A stretch of DNA of 64,000 bases from an uncultured Siphonobacter sp. (lineage in GTDB: Bacteria > Bacteroidota > Bacteroidia > Cytophagales > Spirosomataceae), in the NCBI GenBank assembly GCA_913775095.1, contig CAJYIW010000019.1, positions 620,001 to 684,000 of the forward strand, in the 5' to 3' direction. The position numbers and the translations under genes are program-made. The notes under the pieces were generated by a model. It was not told the DNA's origin. It saw only the letters and a program-made list of their open reading frames with translations, and made no database searches. Shown piece by piece: positions 8,540-17,088 of the stretch; the first letter of the stretch is position 1; the number at the start of each line of letters is the position of its first letter.

Positions 8540-10270
8540 ATGTCACGACCCCAACTTATTATTCTTTTATCCGCCATTTTAATCCTGGCTCTTGGGCTTC
8601 GGGTCTATACACTGGGGGATTACAGCCTGTTTTTTGATGAAAAATCAACCCTGTTGGTCTCGCAGGGGGTTCCCCTGGAAGGAGCCAATCAGCCCGAACT
8701 CCATCAGAAATACTTTACACCCCAGGACTTCTGGAAGCCTAAACGCATGGCCGATTATTACGAGGCCATCAACCGCAGCGACATTGGCAACTCCCCGGCT
8801 TACTATCTGTTATTTCATGGCTGGGTAGAACTTTTTGGCCCCGGTGATTTCAGCATTCGTTTCCTCTCCGTCATTTTCAGCGTGTTAACCGTTGCTTTAG
8901 GGTTTCGATTTACGAAAAAACACCTGAAAAGCGACCGGCTCGCCCTGAGCGTAGCTCTGGTCCTGGCCCTCGAACCCTTCTTTATTGCCTACAGTCATCA
9001 GGCCCGTAATTACTCGATGACATTCTTTTTTACGCTCTTACTAACCGACGTTTTTCTGGACATTGTCCGGTCCCCTACGCCCGTCCACTGGACCAAATTT
9101 CTGTGGTATGGAATACTGGCCTGGCTCGTCTGGTTCTGTCACCTGCTGGCCTTTATTGTCATCGCCATTCACGGACTGTACGTGCTTCTGTACGTACGAA
9201 AGCTGCGTATCTGGGTGGGACTCGGCTTGTCTCTGCTCCTGCCGATTGCAGGCATGATCTGGTGGATGTCGCCCGGAAAAGGCGGCGAGTACACCATGCA
9301 TACCTTGAAGTACCAGGGCGAACTCTACAAACAGGTAGCCGAGACGCAGTCGCCCGAGATGCTGGCAACCCCTAAAAACGTCTGGGGGAAACTGGCTCCG
9401 ATCCTGGCCGATCAATTCTGGATCACGAACGGCCTGGGGAGTCGTCTGGTGGGAAAAACGAATTTTATCATCTGGGGAATTACAACACTGCTTTCCCTGA
9501 TGGCCCTCTGGCAGTATCAGCTTTACCAGCGGTTCCGGTGGTCCCTGCTGGCCATCCTGGCCACAGTCGTTTCCCTGTTCCTGTATCGTTCGCAACCCTG
9601 GGGTTTTCTGGCCCTGCAAAGCGGTTTTATTCTGCTGGGTGTACTGCTCTACTACAGCAGTCGGAAAAAAGCGGCTACTGAACGTTCGTTACTGGTGCTT
9701 TTCGCCCTGCTAACCTTTGTACCTACCGCATTCCTGCTGGTCATGACCCTGAAAAATGGGCATACCTTCGGGATGACGCAACGGTACGGGGGGTTCTCCT
9801 TCCCTTACGCCATCATTCTGATTGCCATTGCTTTACGGGAGAGTTTCCGGCTTCCTTTCTGGAGTAAGCTGATCATCCTGGCTGCCTGCGTAAGTCAGCT
9901 GGGCTGGATTGGAAAGATGCTGAAAGAAATTTACGAAGATCGTTCCCCGAAATATACCTACCGTTCGGAAGCTCGAATCGCCAATCCATACATTCAATCG
10001 GCCGAGATGATTAAAAAACTGTACATGCCGGGCGATACCATTCTGTACCCCAGCGGCGTAAAAGATGTTTTTGGAGCCGCCGATAAGTACACCTACGGCA
10101 TTAAAGTATCCGTTATGGACGCCCAGTTCACTAATGTGTATCTACCTAAAGATGCGACCTATTGGCAGCGGATCGACCCGGCCGAGCCGGATAAGTTGTA
10201 TCTTTGGCAAAAATCAACCGGAAAAAAACGGCTGATTTTTGATTTCGAAGGCCCCAGGTATCGCTATTAA
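8540..10270 (+). CDS. GT39/ArnT-like multi-pass glycosyltransferase
   Basis: 576 residues from the ATG at 8540; an in-frame TTG at 8522 adds six implausible residues. About 10-12 hydrophobic helices. The first periplasmic loop starts after LRVYTLGDYSLFFDE, whose acidic pair fits the catalytic motif of GT-C enzymes of the PMT/ArnT group; later there is SHQARNYSMTF, also common in this group. The C-terminal 90 residues are soluble. Such enzymes move a sugar from a polyprenyl-phosphate donor onto lipid or protein on the outer face of the inner membrane. It begins a run of co-oriented surface-glycan genes, although 154 bp separates it from the transketolase gene. Donor and acceptor are unknown. 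Confidence 0.75.
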   Translation: MSRPQLIILLSAILILALGLRVYTLGDYSLFFDEKSTLLVSQGVPLEGANQPELHQKYFTPQDFWKPKRMADYYEAINRSDIGNSPAYYLLFHGWVELFGPGDFSIRFLSVIFSVLTVALGFRFTKKHLKSDRLALSVALVLALEPFFIAYSHQARNYSMTFFFTLLLTDVFLDIVRSPTPVHWTKFLWYGILAWLVWFCHLLAFIVIAIHGLYVLLYVRKLRIWVGLGLSLLLPIAGMIWWMSPGKGGEYTMHTLKYQGELYKQVAETQSPEMLATPKNVWGKLAPILADQFWITNGLGSRLVGKTNFIIWGITTLLSLMALWQYQLYQRFRWSLLAILATVVSLFLYRSQPWGFLALQSGFILLGVLLYYSSRKKAATERSLLVLFALLTFVPTAFLLVMTLKNGHTFGMTQRYGGFSFPYAIILIAIALRESFRLPFWSKLIILAACVSQLGWIGKMLKEIYEDRSPKYTYRSEARIANPYIQSAEMIKKLYMPGDTILYPSGVKDVFGAADKYTYGIKVSVMDAQFTNVYLPKDATYWQRIDPAEPDKLYLWQKSTGKKRLIFDFEGPRYRY

Positions 10271-10424
10271 TCACAGGGGTTATCTCCCTGAAAGCTTTAC
10301 CCGGATTTTATTTCATTGACAAATACCCGGATTTGCCGAACATTCAGACCTCAAAACGGTTTGATTTACAAATCCATCCATTGCTGTTACCAGTAACCAA
10401 TTTCAACTGCCAGCCTTATTTTCC

Positions 10425-11240
10425 ATGTTGGAAACTGAATTAAAACAACTAGCCGGAGAGTTGCGACTCAAAGCTCTGAGTCTTTACAAAATGGCCAATG
10501 CCGGTCATATTGGCTGCTCCATGAGCTGCCTCGATCTGATGATTGGTACCTTAATCAAACAGAAACGTACGCAGGAAACCTTCATTCTTTCCAAAGGTCA
10601 TGCGGCAGCTGCTCTGTACACCTGCCTTAATCATCTGGGCGAAATTTCTGACGCTACTTTAGATACCTTTTATAAGAATAACACCACCCTTCCGGCCCAC
10701 CCGGCTCCCAACAAGCACGCCGGTATTCCTTTTGCGACGGGTTCCCTGGGCCATGGCTTACCCATTGCCACGGGTATTGCGAAGGCCAACCAGTTACTCG
10801 CAGAAGACTCCTTAACCTTCGTGTTGATGTCGGATGGGGAAACCAACGAAGGAACCACCTGGGAAGCTCTGCACTTTGCGGTTAGTAATCAGCTGGATCA
10901 ACTGGTGGTATTGATTGACCGCAACCGTTTGCAGGGATTCGGCCAGACGCAGGATATTCTGGGCGATTCCGCTGATCCCCGCAAATACGAAGTCATTGGT
11001 GCAGAAGTGCACGAAATCGACGGCCACGACATTCCTGCCATTATACAGACCATTGAAGAAATCCGCTCCCACCGCAACGGGAAGCCCAAAGTGGTCGTAG
11101 CGAATACGACCAAGGGAAAAGGGGTTTCTTACATGGAAAACCGCATGGAGTGGCATTACCTGCCCATGTCCGCTGATCTGTACGAGCAAGCTCAGAAAGA
11201 CGTTATTGAGACCTATCAACTATCTGTAGAACACGTTTAA
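10425..11240 (+). CDS. Transketolase, N-terminal (TPP-binding) subunit
   Basis: 271 residues, matching the N-terminal half of transketolase. Seen: NAGHIGCSMSCLDLM (26-39), SKGHAAAALY (56-65), GSLGHGLP (106-113) and the TPP/Mg motif from SDGETNEG (136-143) to DRN (165-167). The partner half with the transition-state Glu is encoded at 13399, after an intervening epimerase-GT2 gene. Split transketolases are common in archaea and in some bacterial secondary or glycan clusters. Here the setting suggests two-carbon ketol transfer in making a special sugar nucleotide or precursor, rather than the pentose phosphate pathway; that is inference. Stop is followed directly by palindromic repeat copy 1. 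Confidence 0.88.
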   Translation: MLETELKQLAGELRLKALSLYKMANAGHIGCSMSCLDLMIGTLIKQKRTQETFILSKGHAAAALYTCLNHLGEISDATLDTFYKNNTTLPAHPAPNKHAGIPFATGSLGHGLPIATGIAKANQLLAEDSLTFVLMSDGETNEGTTWEALHFAVSNQLDQLVVLIDRNRLQGFGQTQDILGDSADPRKYEVIGAEVHEIDGHDIPAIIQTIEEIRSHRNGKPKVVVANTTKGKGVSYMENRMEWHYLPMSADLYEQAQKDVIETYQLSVEHV

Positions 11241-11315
11241 AGTTTTGGGTTTTGAGTTTGAGGTTTTGAGTTGTTTCGCATGAACTCAAAACCCAAAACT
11301 CCAAACTCTAAACTC
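11241..11315. repeat. Intergenic palindromic element, copy 1
   Basis: Left arm 11241-11272 is G/T-rich (starts AGTTTTGGGTTTTGAG), followed by a 10-nt loop, and right arm 11283-11315 is its imperfect complement (starts AACTCAAAACCCAAAAC). It fills the gap from the base after the transketolase-N stop to 8 bp before the epimerase-GT2 ATG. The arms are built from degenerate 7-8 nt words such as TTTGAGT and TTTGGGT. Confidence 0.85.
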
Positions 11316-11323
11316 CTCCCCTG

Positions 11324-13309
11324 ATGACCGAATCATTACGTGACGATATATTGCAGCTGCGTGGACCCATTTTTGTTTTTGGTGCCAGTGGATTCATCGG
11401 AGCTGCCTTATTTGAAAAACTCTTTGCCATCCGCAAGGATGTCTATACCCTTACCCACGATGCCCGCAAGGCCTGGCGTTTGAAGTTGCTGGACGTTCCG
11501 GCGGAGAATGTCATTCACTGCGACATCGTCTCTCCGACTTCGGTTAAAGGTGTTTTTGATGAACTGAAGCCCCGGACGGTCTTTAACCTGGCGGCCTACG
11601 GAGCCTACTCCAAGCAGCAGAACATCACGCTGACCTACGAAACCAACGTCATTGGAACGGTTAACATTCTGGAAAACTGTACGTTGGAAACGGTGTATAT
11701 CCATGCCGGAAGCAGCTCGGAATACGGGTTTAACTGTACGGCTCCCAGCGAGACCGACCCGGTTGAACCCAATAGCCATTACGCCGTTTCCAAGGTTTCC
11801 TCGGCCTATCTCGTTCAGTTCTATCATCAGGTTCAGCAGAAAAAAGCGGTTAACCTTCGTCTGTATTCCATTTTTGGAGACTGGGAAGAACCCGATCGTC
11901 TGATTCCTCGCCTGGTTGAAAACGTGCGTAAAGGACAATTGCCCCCCCTGGTTTCTCCCGAAATTTCCCGGGATTTTGTCTACGTTGACGATTGCATTTC
12001 CGCCTTCGTGAAAGCCGCTCTGGCGGATTACAGCGTCATTGGTGGAAAGTCATATAACATTGCCTCCGGTACCAAAACCACCATTGCTGACCTGGTCAAA
12101 ACCGTTCAGCAGCAGTTTGGAATCCGGCAGGATGCCGTATACGGCACCATGCAAAACCGTAAATGGGATCTGGCCGAATGGTACGGAGACCCCACGGCCG
12201 CCCGTCAGGATTTAAAGTGGCAAACGACCTTTTCGCTGGCGGAAGGTTTGCAGCGGACCTACGACTGGCAGCAAAAACATCAGTATGAGGAACGGATCGT
12301 GCCGGCTTTCGAGAATCCTTACCTGAATCCGGTTATTTCGGCCATCATTGCCTGTTATAAGGATGCTCAGGCCATGCCTTACATGTACGAGCGGCTCGTC
12401 AAGACGTTCAATGCCATGAAGGTTCGGTACGAGATCATTTTTGTGAACGATCGTTCTCCCGATAATACCGAATCCGTTCTGGAAGAATTGTGTGCGAAAG
12501 ATCCGAATGTCATTGGCATTACGCACTCGCGGAATTTTGGCAGCCAGTCGGCCTTCCTTAGCGGGATGGAAATTTCAACGGGCGATGCGGTGGTTTTAAT
12601 GGACGGTGATTTACAGGATCCGCCGGAAATCATTCCTGATTTCTACGAAAAATGGCAGGAAGGTTTTGAAGTCGTCTACGGAACACGGGTGCAGCGGGAA
12701 ATGAAACCCCATATGCACATTTTCTATAAAGGGTTTTACCGCATTTTCCAGAATCTGAGTTACATCCCCATTCCACGCGATGCGGGTGATTTCTCGATGA
12801 TTGACCGGAAAGTGGTCAAAGAGCTGGTAGCTTTGCCCGAAACCGAACAATTCCTGCGGGGTCTGCGGGCCTGGGTAGGTTTCAAGCAAACGGGAGTCCC
12901 CTACGTCCGTCCGGAGCGAATGTTTGGGGTTTCTACCAACAACTGGCGGAAGAATATTGCCTGGGCCAGAAAAGCCATTTTCTCCTTCAGCTTTGTTCCT
13001 CTGGAGTTGATGAGTTATGCCGGTTTCACCCTGACCGGATTATCGGTTCTGGGTATTTTCTATCAGATTCTGGCGAAATACGTCATTGATCCGGATACGC
13101 CACGCGGATTAACTACGGTCATTATTCTGATTACCCTTTTTGGCGGATTGACCCTGCTGGGCCTTTCCTTCCTGGGTGAATACATCAGCAAGATTTTCGA
13201 AGAGACGAAAAAACGACCCAAATTCATCCGTACCATCGTCAGAAAAGGCGGTAAAAAATACCAAACCTCCGAAGAGATCAAAACGCTGGTTACTCAGCAG
13301 AAAAAATAA
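11324..13309 (+). CDS. Fusion of NAD-dependent sugar epimerase/dehydratase and GT2 glycosyltransferase
   Basis: 661 residues. Residues 1-320 are an extended SDR: Rossmann motif GASGFIG (20-26), HAGSSSEYG (128-135), catalytic Y153 and K157 (YAVSK), YSIFGDWE and RDFVYVDD. Residues 336-560 are a GT2 domain of the DPM1/GtrB type: SAIIACYKDA, FVNDRSPDN (373-381), the metal motif MDGDLQDPPE (426-435), and RGLRAW. Two transmembrane helices (about 565-585 and 603-627) and a basic tail follow, as in polyprenyl-phosphate glycosyltransferases. It may make a modified sugar nucleotide and load that sugar onto undecaprenyl phosphate. It sits between the two transketolase subunit genes, with palindromic elements on both sides. 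The single reading frame shows no sign of an assembly error. Confidence 0.87.
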   Translation: MTESLRDDILQLRGPIFVFGASGFIGAALFEKLFAIRKDVYTLTHDARKAWRLKLLDVPAENVIHCDIVSPTSVKGVFDELKPRTVFNLAAYGAYSKQQNITLTYETNVIGTVNILENCTLETVYIHAGSSSEYGFNCTAPSETDPVEPNSHYAVSKVSSAYLVQFYHQVQQKKAVNLRLYSIFGDWEEPDRLIPRLVENVRKGQLPPLVSPEISRDFVYVDDCISAFVKAALADYSVIGGKSYNIASGTKTTIADLVKTVQQQFGIRQDAVYGTMQNRKWDLAEWYGDPTAARQDLKWQTTFSLAEGLQRTYDWQQKHQYEERIVPAFENPYLNPVISAIIACYKDAQAMPYMYERLVKTFNAMKVRYEIIFVNDRSPDNTESVLEELCAKDPNVIGITHSRNFGSQSAFLSGMEISTGDAVVLMDGDLQDPPEIIPDFYEKWQEGFEVVYGTRVQREMKPHMHIFYKGFYRIFQNLSYIPIPRDAGDFSMIDRKVVKELVALPETEQFLRGLRAWVGFKQTGVPYVRPERMFGVSTNNWRKNIAWARKAIFSFSFVPLELMSYAGFTLTGLSVLGIFYQILAKYVIDPDTPRGLTTVIILITLFGGLTLLGLSFLGEYISKIFEETKKRPKFIRTIVRKGGKKYQTSEEIKTLVTQQKK

Positions 13310-13310
13310 G

Positions 13311-13395
13311 CGAGTTGTGTGTTTTGAGTTTGGGGTTTTGAGTTAATGTATCGTTACTAACTCTAAACCTTAAACTCAAAACTCTAAACCCAACT
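13311..13395. repeat. Intergenic palindromic element, copy 2
   Basis: Left arm about 13311-13345 (includes GTTTTGAGTTTGGGGTTTTG), short A/T loop, right arm 13359-13395 (includes AACTCTAAACCTTAAACTC). It occupies nearly the whole gap between the epimerase-GT2 stop and the transketolase-C ATG at 13399. Confidence 0.85.
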
Positions 13396-13398
13396 GTC

Positions 13399-14295
13399 AT
13401 GAGAAAAGAATTTAGTGAAGCCATTGAAAAGTTAGCTCTGGAGGATGAGAAGCTTATTTTCATCACGGGCGACTTAGGATATAGTGCCCTGGAAAACGTA
13501 CAGAAAGTTATGGGGCCACGATTCATTAATGCGGGAGTTGCCGAACAAAACATGGTGGGCATGGCGGCGGGGATGGCTTCACGCGGCTACAAGGTGATCT
13601 GTTATTCCATTGCTCCTTTTGTGGTATATCGTTGCCTGGAACAATTCCGTAATGACGTATGTCTGCACAATCTGCCCGTTTTTCTGGTAGGTAATGGCGG
13701 CGGGTATGGCTACGGCATCATGGGTAGCTCTCACCACGCCATTGAAGATCTGGCTGCCCTGAGTCCCCTGCAAAATGTTACCTGCTACGTACCCGCCTTT
13801 GCGGATGAAGTAGGTGCCTGTGTGGAGTCGATGGTACAAACGGGTCGCCCGGCTTATTTACGTTTAGGCTACGGCAAAAACACGCCTTCCCTGGAACGCA
13901 CTTCCGGTTCATTCAAAGTTTTGAAGAGTTTCCCCGATGCTGAAGCCAGCATTATTTCCTTAGGCCCCATTTCGCAAAACGTCCTGACAGCCCTGGATGG
14001 CGACGAGCGTAAAATTAATCTGCTAACGGCCTTAACCCTACCTCTTCAGCTTACGGACGAAATCGTTGCATTGCTGGCTTCAGCAGGGCACGTATTGATT
14101 GCCGAAGAGCACGTAAGCATCGGCGGTCTGGCTCAGCAGCTTTCGGTGCAGTTACTGGAAAGAGGAGTGCAGTTAAAATCATTCAGAAGTCTGCGGGCCG
14201 AAGGGTATCCCGATGGCCTGTACGGTGACCAGTCCTACCACCAAAAACAATCTCATCTGGACCCCGCTTCCATTCTGGAAGCATTACCAGTCTAA
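13399..14295 (+). CDS. Transketolase, C-terminal subunit
   Basis: 298 residues, the partner of the subunit at 10425. It has the pyrimidine-binding domain: FITGDLGYSALE, the TPP-activating Glu E49 in AGVAEQNM, ICYSIAPFVVYRC, and GGYGYGIMGSSHHAIED, which contains the substrate-binding His region. The C-terminal transketolase domain follows (about 180-298, with LIAEEHVSIGGLA). Together the two gene products give about 570 residues, close to a one-piece enzyme minus its spacer regions. Separation by a 2-kb gene means the split is real and not a frameshift. Palindromic elements flank it on both sides. Confidence 0.88.
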   Translation: MRKEFSEAIEKLALEDEKLIFITGDLGYSALENVQKVMGPRFINAGVAEQNMVGMAAGMASRGYKVICYSIAPFVVYRCLEQFRNDVCLHNLPVFLVGNGGGYGYGIMGSSHHAIEDLAALSPLQNVTCYVPAFADEVGACVESMVQTGRPAYLRLGYGKNTPSLERTSGSFKVLKSFPDAEASIISLGPISQNVLTALDGDERKINLLTALTLPLQLTDEIVALLASAGHVLIAEEHVSIGGLAQQLSVQLLERGVQLKSFRSLRAEGYPDGLYGDQSYHQKQSHLDPASILEALPV

Positions 14296-14379
14296 TGTTT
14301 TGAGTTTTGGGTTTGGAGTCTCGGGTTAGTAATGTTGTTTCTATCCTATTAACTCTAAACTCCAAACCTAAAACTCCAA
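14296..14379. repeat. Intergenic palindromic element, copy 3
   Basis: Left arm 14296-14330 (TGTTTTGAGTTTTGGGTTTG and on), loop of about 20 nt, right arm 14351-14377 (AACTCTAAACTCCAAACC and on). It begins on the base after the transketolase-C stop and ends 10 bp before the next ATG. Confidence 0.83.
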
Positions 14380-14389
14380 TATCTTCCCC

Positions 14390-16033
14390 ATGCCCAACAA
14401 TCGATCTATCGCTGTACTGGTCTTTTGTATTGGTCTTGCACCCATACTCTGGTATTTTTACTTACTTGATCTACTGGCCATTAACATTCCCAAATGGGAT
14501 GACCACGGACTGCGGGCGTTCATCATGCGTTTTCAGGAGGCTCAGTCCATCCCTCAGTACGTGGACGCTTTCTGGCGGCAACATAACGAGCATCGCATTG
14601 TCTATGACCGCGTCGTTTCCATCGTTGATTATACCTTAACGGGCCACCTCAATTTTGTTCATCTGATGTGGGTGGGGAATCTTTCCCTGCTCTTCATCGT
14701 GCTGGTCTGGTGGAAAGTTTTCCAGAAATCCGCTGGTCTTCTGTATCTCTTACCCATCCCCTTTCTGATTTTCAATCTTTCCCAGTGGGAAAATATGTAC
14801 TGGGGCATGGCGGCTCTGCAAAATTTTGGAGTTATCGCCTGGGTGATGTGTTGCCTGTACGCCCTGGCCTATCAGTTACCCCTGGGATTGTCCATTTCTC
14901 TGGCGATTTTAACCAGCATCACCAGTACGAACGGCCTGTTGGTCTGGCCCATCGGCTTGCTGATTCTGTGGTTACAATCTCCCCGAAAAAAGGCATTGAT
15001 CTGGCTTGGAGTGGGTATCTTGATCTGGGTACTTTATTTCCTGCACTACGAAAAAACCGAACAACCCACGCATCCGGTTCCTAATAAAATCGTTGCTTAC
15101 GTCCGGGCGGTCTTACTGATTGCAGGGTCTGTTGCCGAGCCACTCTGGCCCCGAAAAGCTACCTTGCTGGTGCTAAGTACCGGATTTATTCTTACCCTGA
15201 CTTCTGCTTTTATTCTGCTGAAGCTAACCTTTACTTTCTTCAGAAAAAGAACGTTAACTTCCACCGACTATTTCATCGGTTCAGGACTGGCTTTTGTGCT
15301 GGGAACGACCGCCATTGTGGCTCTGGGTCGATTAGGATTTGATGAAGCTACCTTTACTACCAGCCGCTATAAAGTCTATACCCTTCTGATTTGCGTGCTG
15401 GTTTACAGCTGGTTGATTGTTCAGAGCAAAGGATGGGTCAGAACAGGAATCGGGTTGGCTGCCCTGGCGTTCAGTGTGTTAATAACCTGGACCAGTTATT
15501 CGTATTTCTTCGATGATAGCCAGCGGTTACAAAATCAGTTGACGGGTATTCAGTTTGACTTTTCAAACCCCGTCGAAGTAACCCCTGTCCAGCCGATCAA
15601 CGAACCCGCCCGGACCTGGTACGATGCGTCATTCCATCAGTTAGTTCAGCCCGATACGGCTCTGCTTCGTACTTATCCCGGGCTGACGATTACCACCCGG
15701 AATACTCAGACCCTTATTGAAACCACTCAGCCGGGAGAGGCCGCCAAAAACTTTGTCCGGTCCTATTACCTGCTGCACAAACCCGGAAAATCCTATTTGA
15801 TTCCTTTCATGTTTACGGCCTCCGACCGACCCGGCATTTCTCCGGCCAACCCGAATTACATTCAACCCATTTCGGTAACGAACATTGATCATAATCCGGC
15901 ACAATACCTGCCCGGCGAGTATTCCCTTTTAGTGGTAACGCATGCGGAAGGACAGTCCACGCTGTATAAGACCAGTCAGATCATTCATATTCCCGAACAG
16001 TCCCAGACTCCCAGGCTGAAGCAAAACTGGTAA
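14390..16033 (+). CDS. Multi-pass membrane protein, GT-C glycosyltransferase-like
   Basis: 547 residues with about 10-12 hydrophobic segments and a soluble C-terminal 150 residues. The first extracytoplasmic loop contains PKWDDHGLRAF and later WRQHNEHRIVYDR, acidic and His-containing motifs in the position where GT-C enzymes keep catalytic acids. It is separated from transketolase-C only by palindromic element copy 3, so it probably belongs to the same transcript. It could transfer the sugar that the upstream epimerase-GT2 protein loads on a lipid carrier. I do not recognise a named family; the assignment rests on topology and motif position. Confidence 0.6.
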   Translation: MPNNRSIAVLVFCIGLAPILWYFYLLDLLAINIPKWDDHGLRAFIMRFQEAQSIPQYVDAFWRQHNEHRIVYDRVVSIVDYTLTGHLNFVHLMWVGNLSLLFIVLVWWKVFQKSAGLLYLLPIPFLIFNLSQWENMYWGMAALQNFGVIAWVMCCLYALAYQLPLGLSISLAILTSITSTNGLLVWPIGLLILWLQSPRKKALIWLGVGILIWVLYFLHYEKTEQPTHPVPNKIVAYVRAVLLIAGSVAEPLWPRKATLLVLSTGFILTLTSAFILLKLTFTFFRKRTLTSTDYFIGSGLAFVLGTTAIVALGRLGFDEATFTTSRYKVYTLLICVLVYSWLIVQSKGWVRTGIGLAALAFSVLITWTSYSYFFDDSQRLQNQLTGIQFDFSNPVEVTPVQPINEPARTWYDASFHQLVQPDTALLRTYPGLTITTRNTQTLIETTQPGEAAKNFVRSYYLLHKPGKSYLIPFMFTASDRPGISPANPNYIQPISVTNIDHNPAQYLPGEYSLLVVTHAEGQSTLYKTSQIIHIPEQSQTPRLKQNW

Positions 16034-16244
16034 CCTAGGTTAATTAATCATTATGTTTTACTAAACTTTACCTGCTCTCGATGATTGACAAAACAAAAGA
16101 GTACACTTTCTGTTATTCAACTAATGCAATCTGGCAATGTAAACTCTAGGCTGTCCTCACATTATCATGGATTGTGTCACAGTTAGTTAACAAAAGAGAG
16201 CAATTAGCTGTTATCCAGAATCCCGTTTCATCAAAATAATGCAC

Positions 16245-16252
16245 TACCTTTG
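16245..16252 (+). promoter_or_regulatory. Possible -7 promoter element (TACCTTTG)
   Basis: An exact TAnnTTTG match 51 bp before the GT2 ATG, in a 269-bp A/T-rich gap that otherwise holds nothing clear. Suggests a new transcription unit starting at the GT2 gene. The -33 element is not convincing. Confidence 0.4.
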
Positions 16253-16302
16253 CTGAATCAACCTAAATTGTTGTCTCTTCAGTAAGAACCAATAGTTATT
16301 TC

Positions 16303-17052
16303 ATGTCTGTCCTGCTATCTATTGTAATGCCTGCCTATAACGAGGAGGAAATTATTGAAACCGTCGTTAAAAACTGGTCAGCATTCCTTGAAAAATATTT
16401 TCAGCCCCTCGGAGAAACCCGCCTTATCGTTGTAAATGATGGTTCCAAAGATTCTACCGGAGCCAAACTTGACCAGATAGCTCCCAAATACCCCCTTCTG
16501 ATGGTAGTTCATCAGAAAAATGGTGGTCATGGGAATGCGGTGGTACATGCCTACCGCAAGGCCGTTGAAATCAACTCTGAATGGGTTTTCCAGACCGACT
16601 CTGACGACCAGTTTGTAGCAGAAGATGTACTGAAATTATGGGAAAAACGCAATGAATCGGATTTCATCATGGGCTTCCGTCAGGTTCGCCATGATGCAAC
16701 GTTCCGTCTCTTTGTCACCCGTGTTCTAAAGTATTCTTTATTCACGGTGTACGGTACGTTCATCAACGACAGCAACATTCCTTTCCGCCTCATCAAAGGC
16801 AGTCTGCTGAAGCGATTGCTGGCTCAGTTACCCACGCCGCTTCCCTTTGCTCCCAATATTTTTCTGGCCATCATGGCTCGCAAGGCCGGCAACAAAACCT
16901 TCGATATCCCCATTACGCACAAGGAACGGGTAACGGGCGAGGTTTCCATTCAGAAAATGAAACTGCTGAAAGTATGCTGGCAGAGTTTTAAAGAACTTTT
17001 CCAGTTCCGCCGCGACCTCAATACGAAAGTAAAACAGATCAAAGCTTCTTAA
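16303..17052 (+). CDS. GT2 glycosyltransferase, DPM1-like without membrane helices
   Basis: 249 residues, a compact GT-A domain: LSIVMPAYNEEE (5-16), VVNDGSKDSTG (46-56), HQKNGGHGNAV, and the nucleotide-sugar metal motif QTDSDDQF (about 102-109). Unlike the fusion protein upstream it has no C-terminal helices, so it is probably cytoplasmic or peripheral. It lies 36 bp before an FAD-dependent oxidoreductase of the UDP-galactopyranose mutase/amine oxidase type; the pair is probably co-transcribed and may act on one glycan. Donor and acceptor cannot be read from the sequence. Confidence 0.85.
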   Translation: MSVLLSIVMPAYNEEEIIETVVKNWSAFLEKYFQPLGETRLIVVNDGSKDSTGAKLDQIAPKYPLLMVVHQKNGGHGNAVVHAYRKAVEINSEWVFQTDSDDQFVAEDVLKLWEKRNESDFIMGFRQVRHDATFRLFVTRVLKYSLFTVYGTFINDSNIPFRLIKGSLLKRLLAQLPTPLPFAPNIFLAIMARKAGNKTFDIPITHKERVTGEVSIQKMKLLKVCWQSFKELFQFRRDLNTKVKQIKAS

Positions 17053-17088
17053 TACCTTCACGTCTGACATTGCATTTACATCAATCTT

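Noticed and set aside
10425-14295. Split transketolase as a frameshift or assembly error
   Set aside because: The halves are separated by a complete 661-residue gene and each has its own start and stop.
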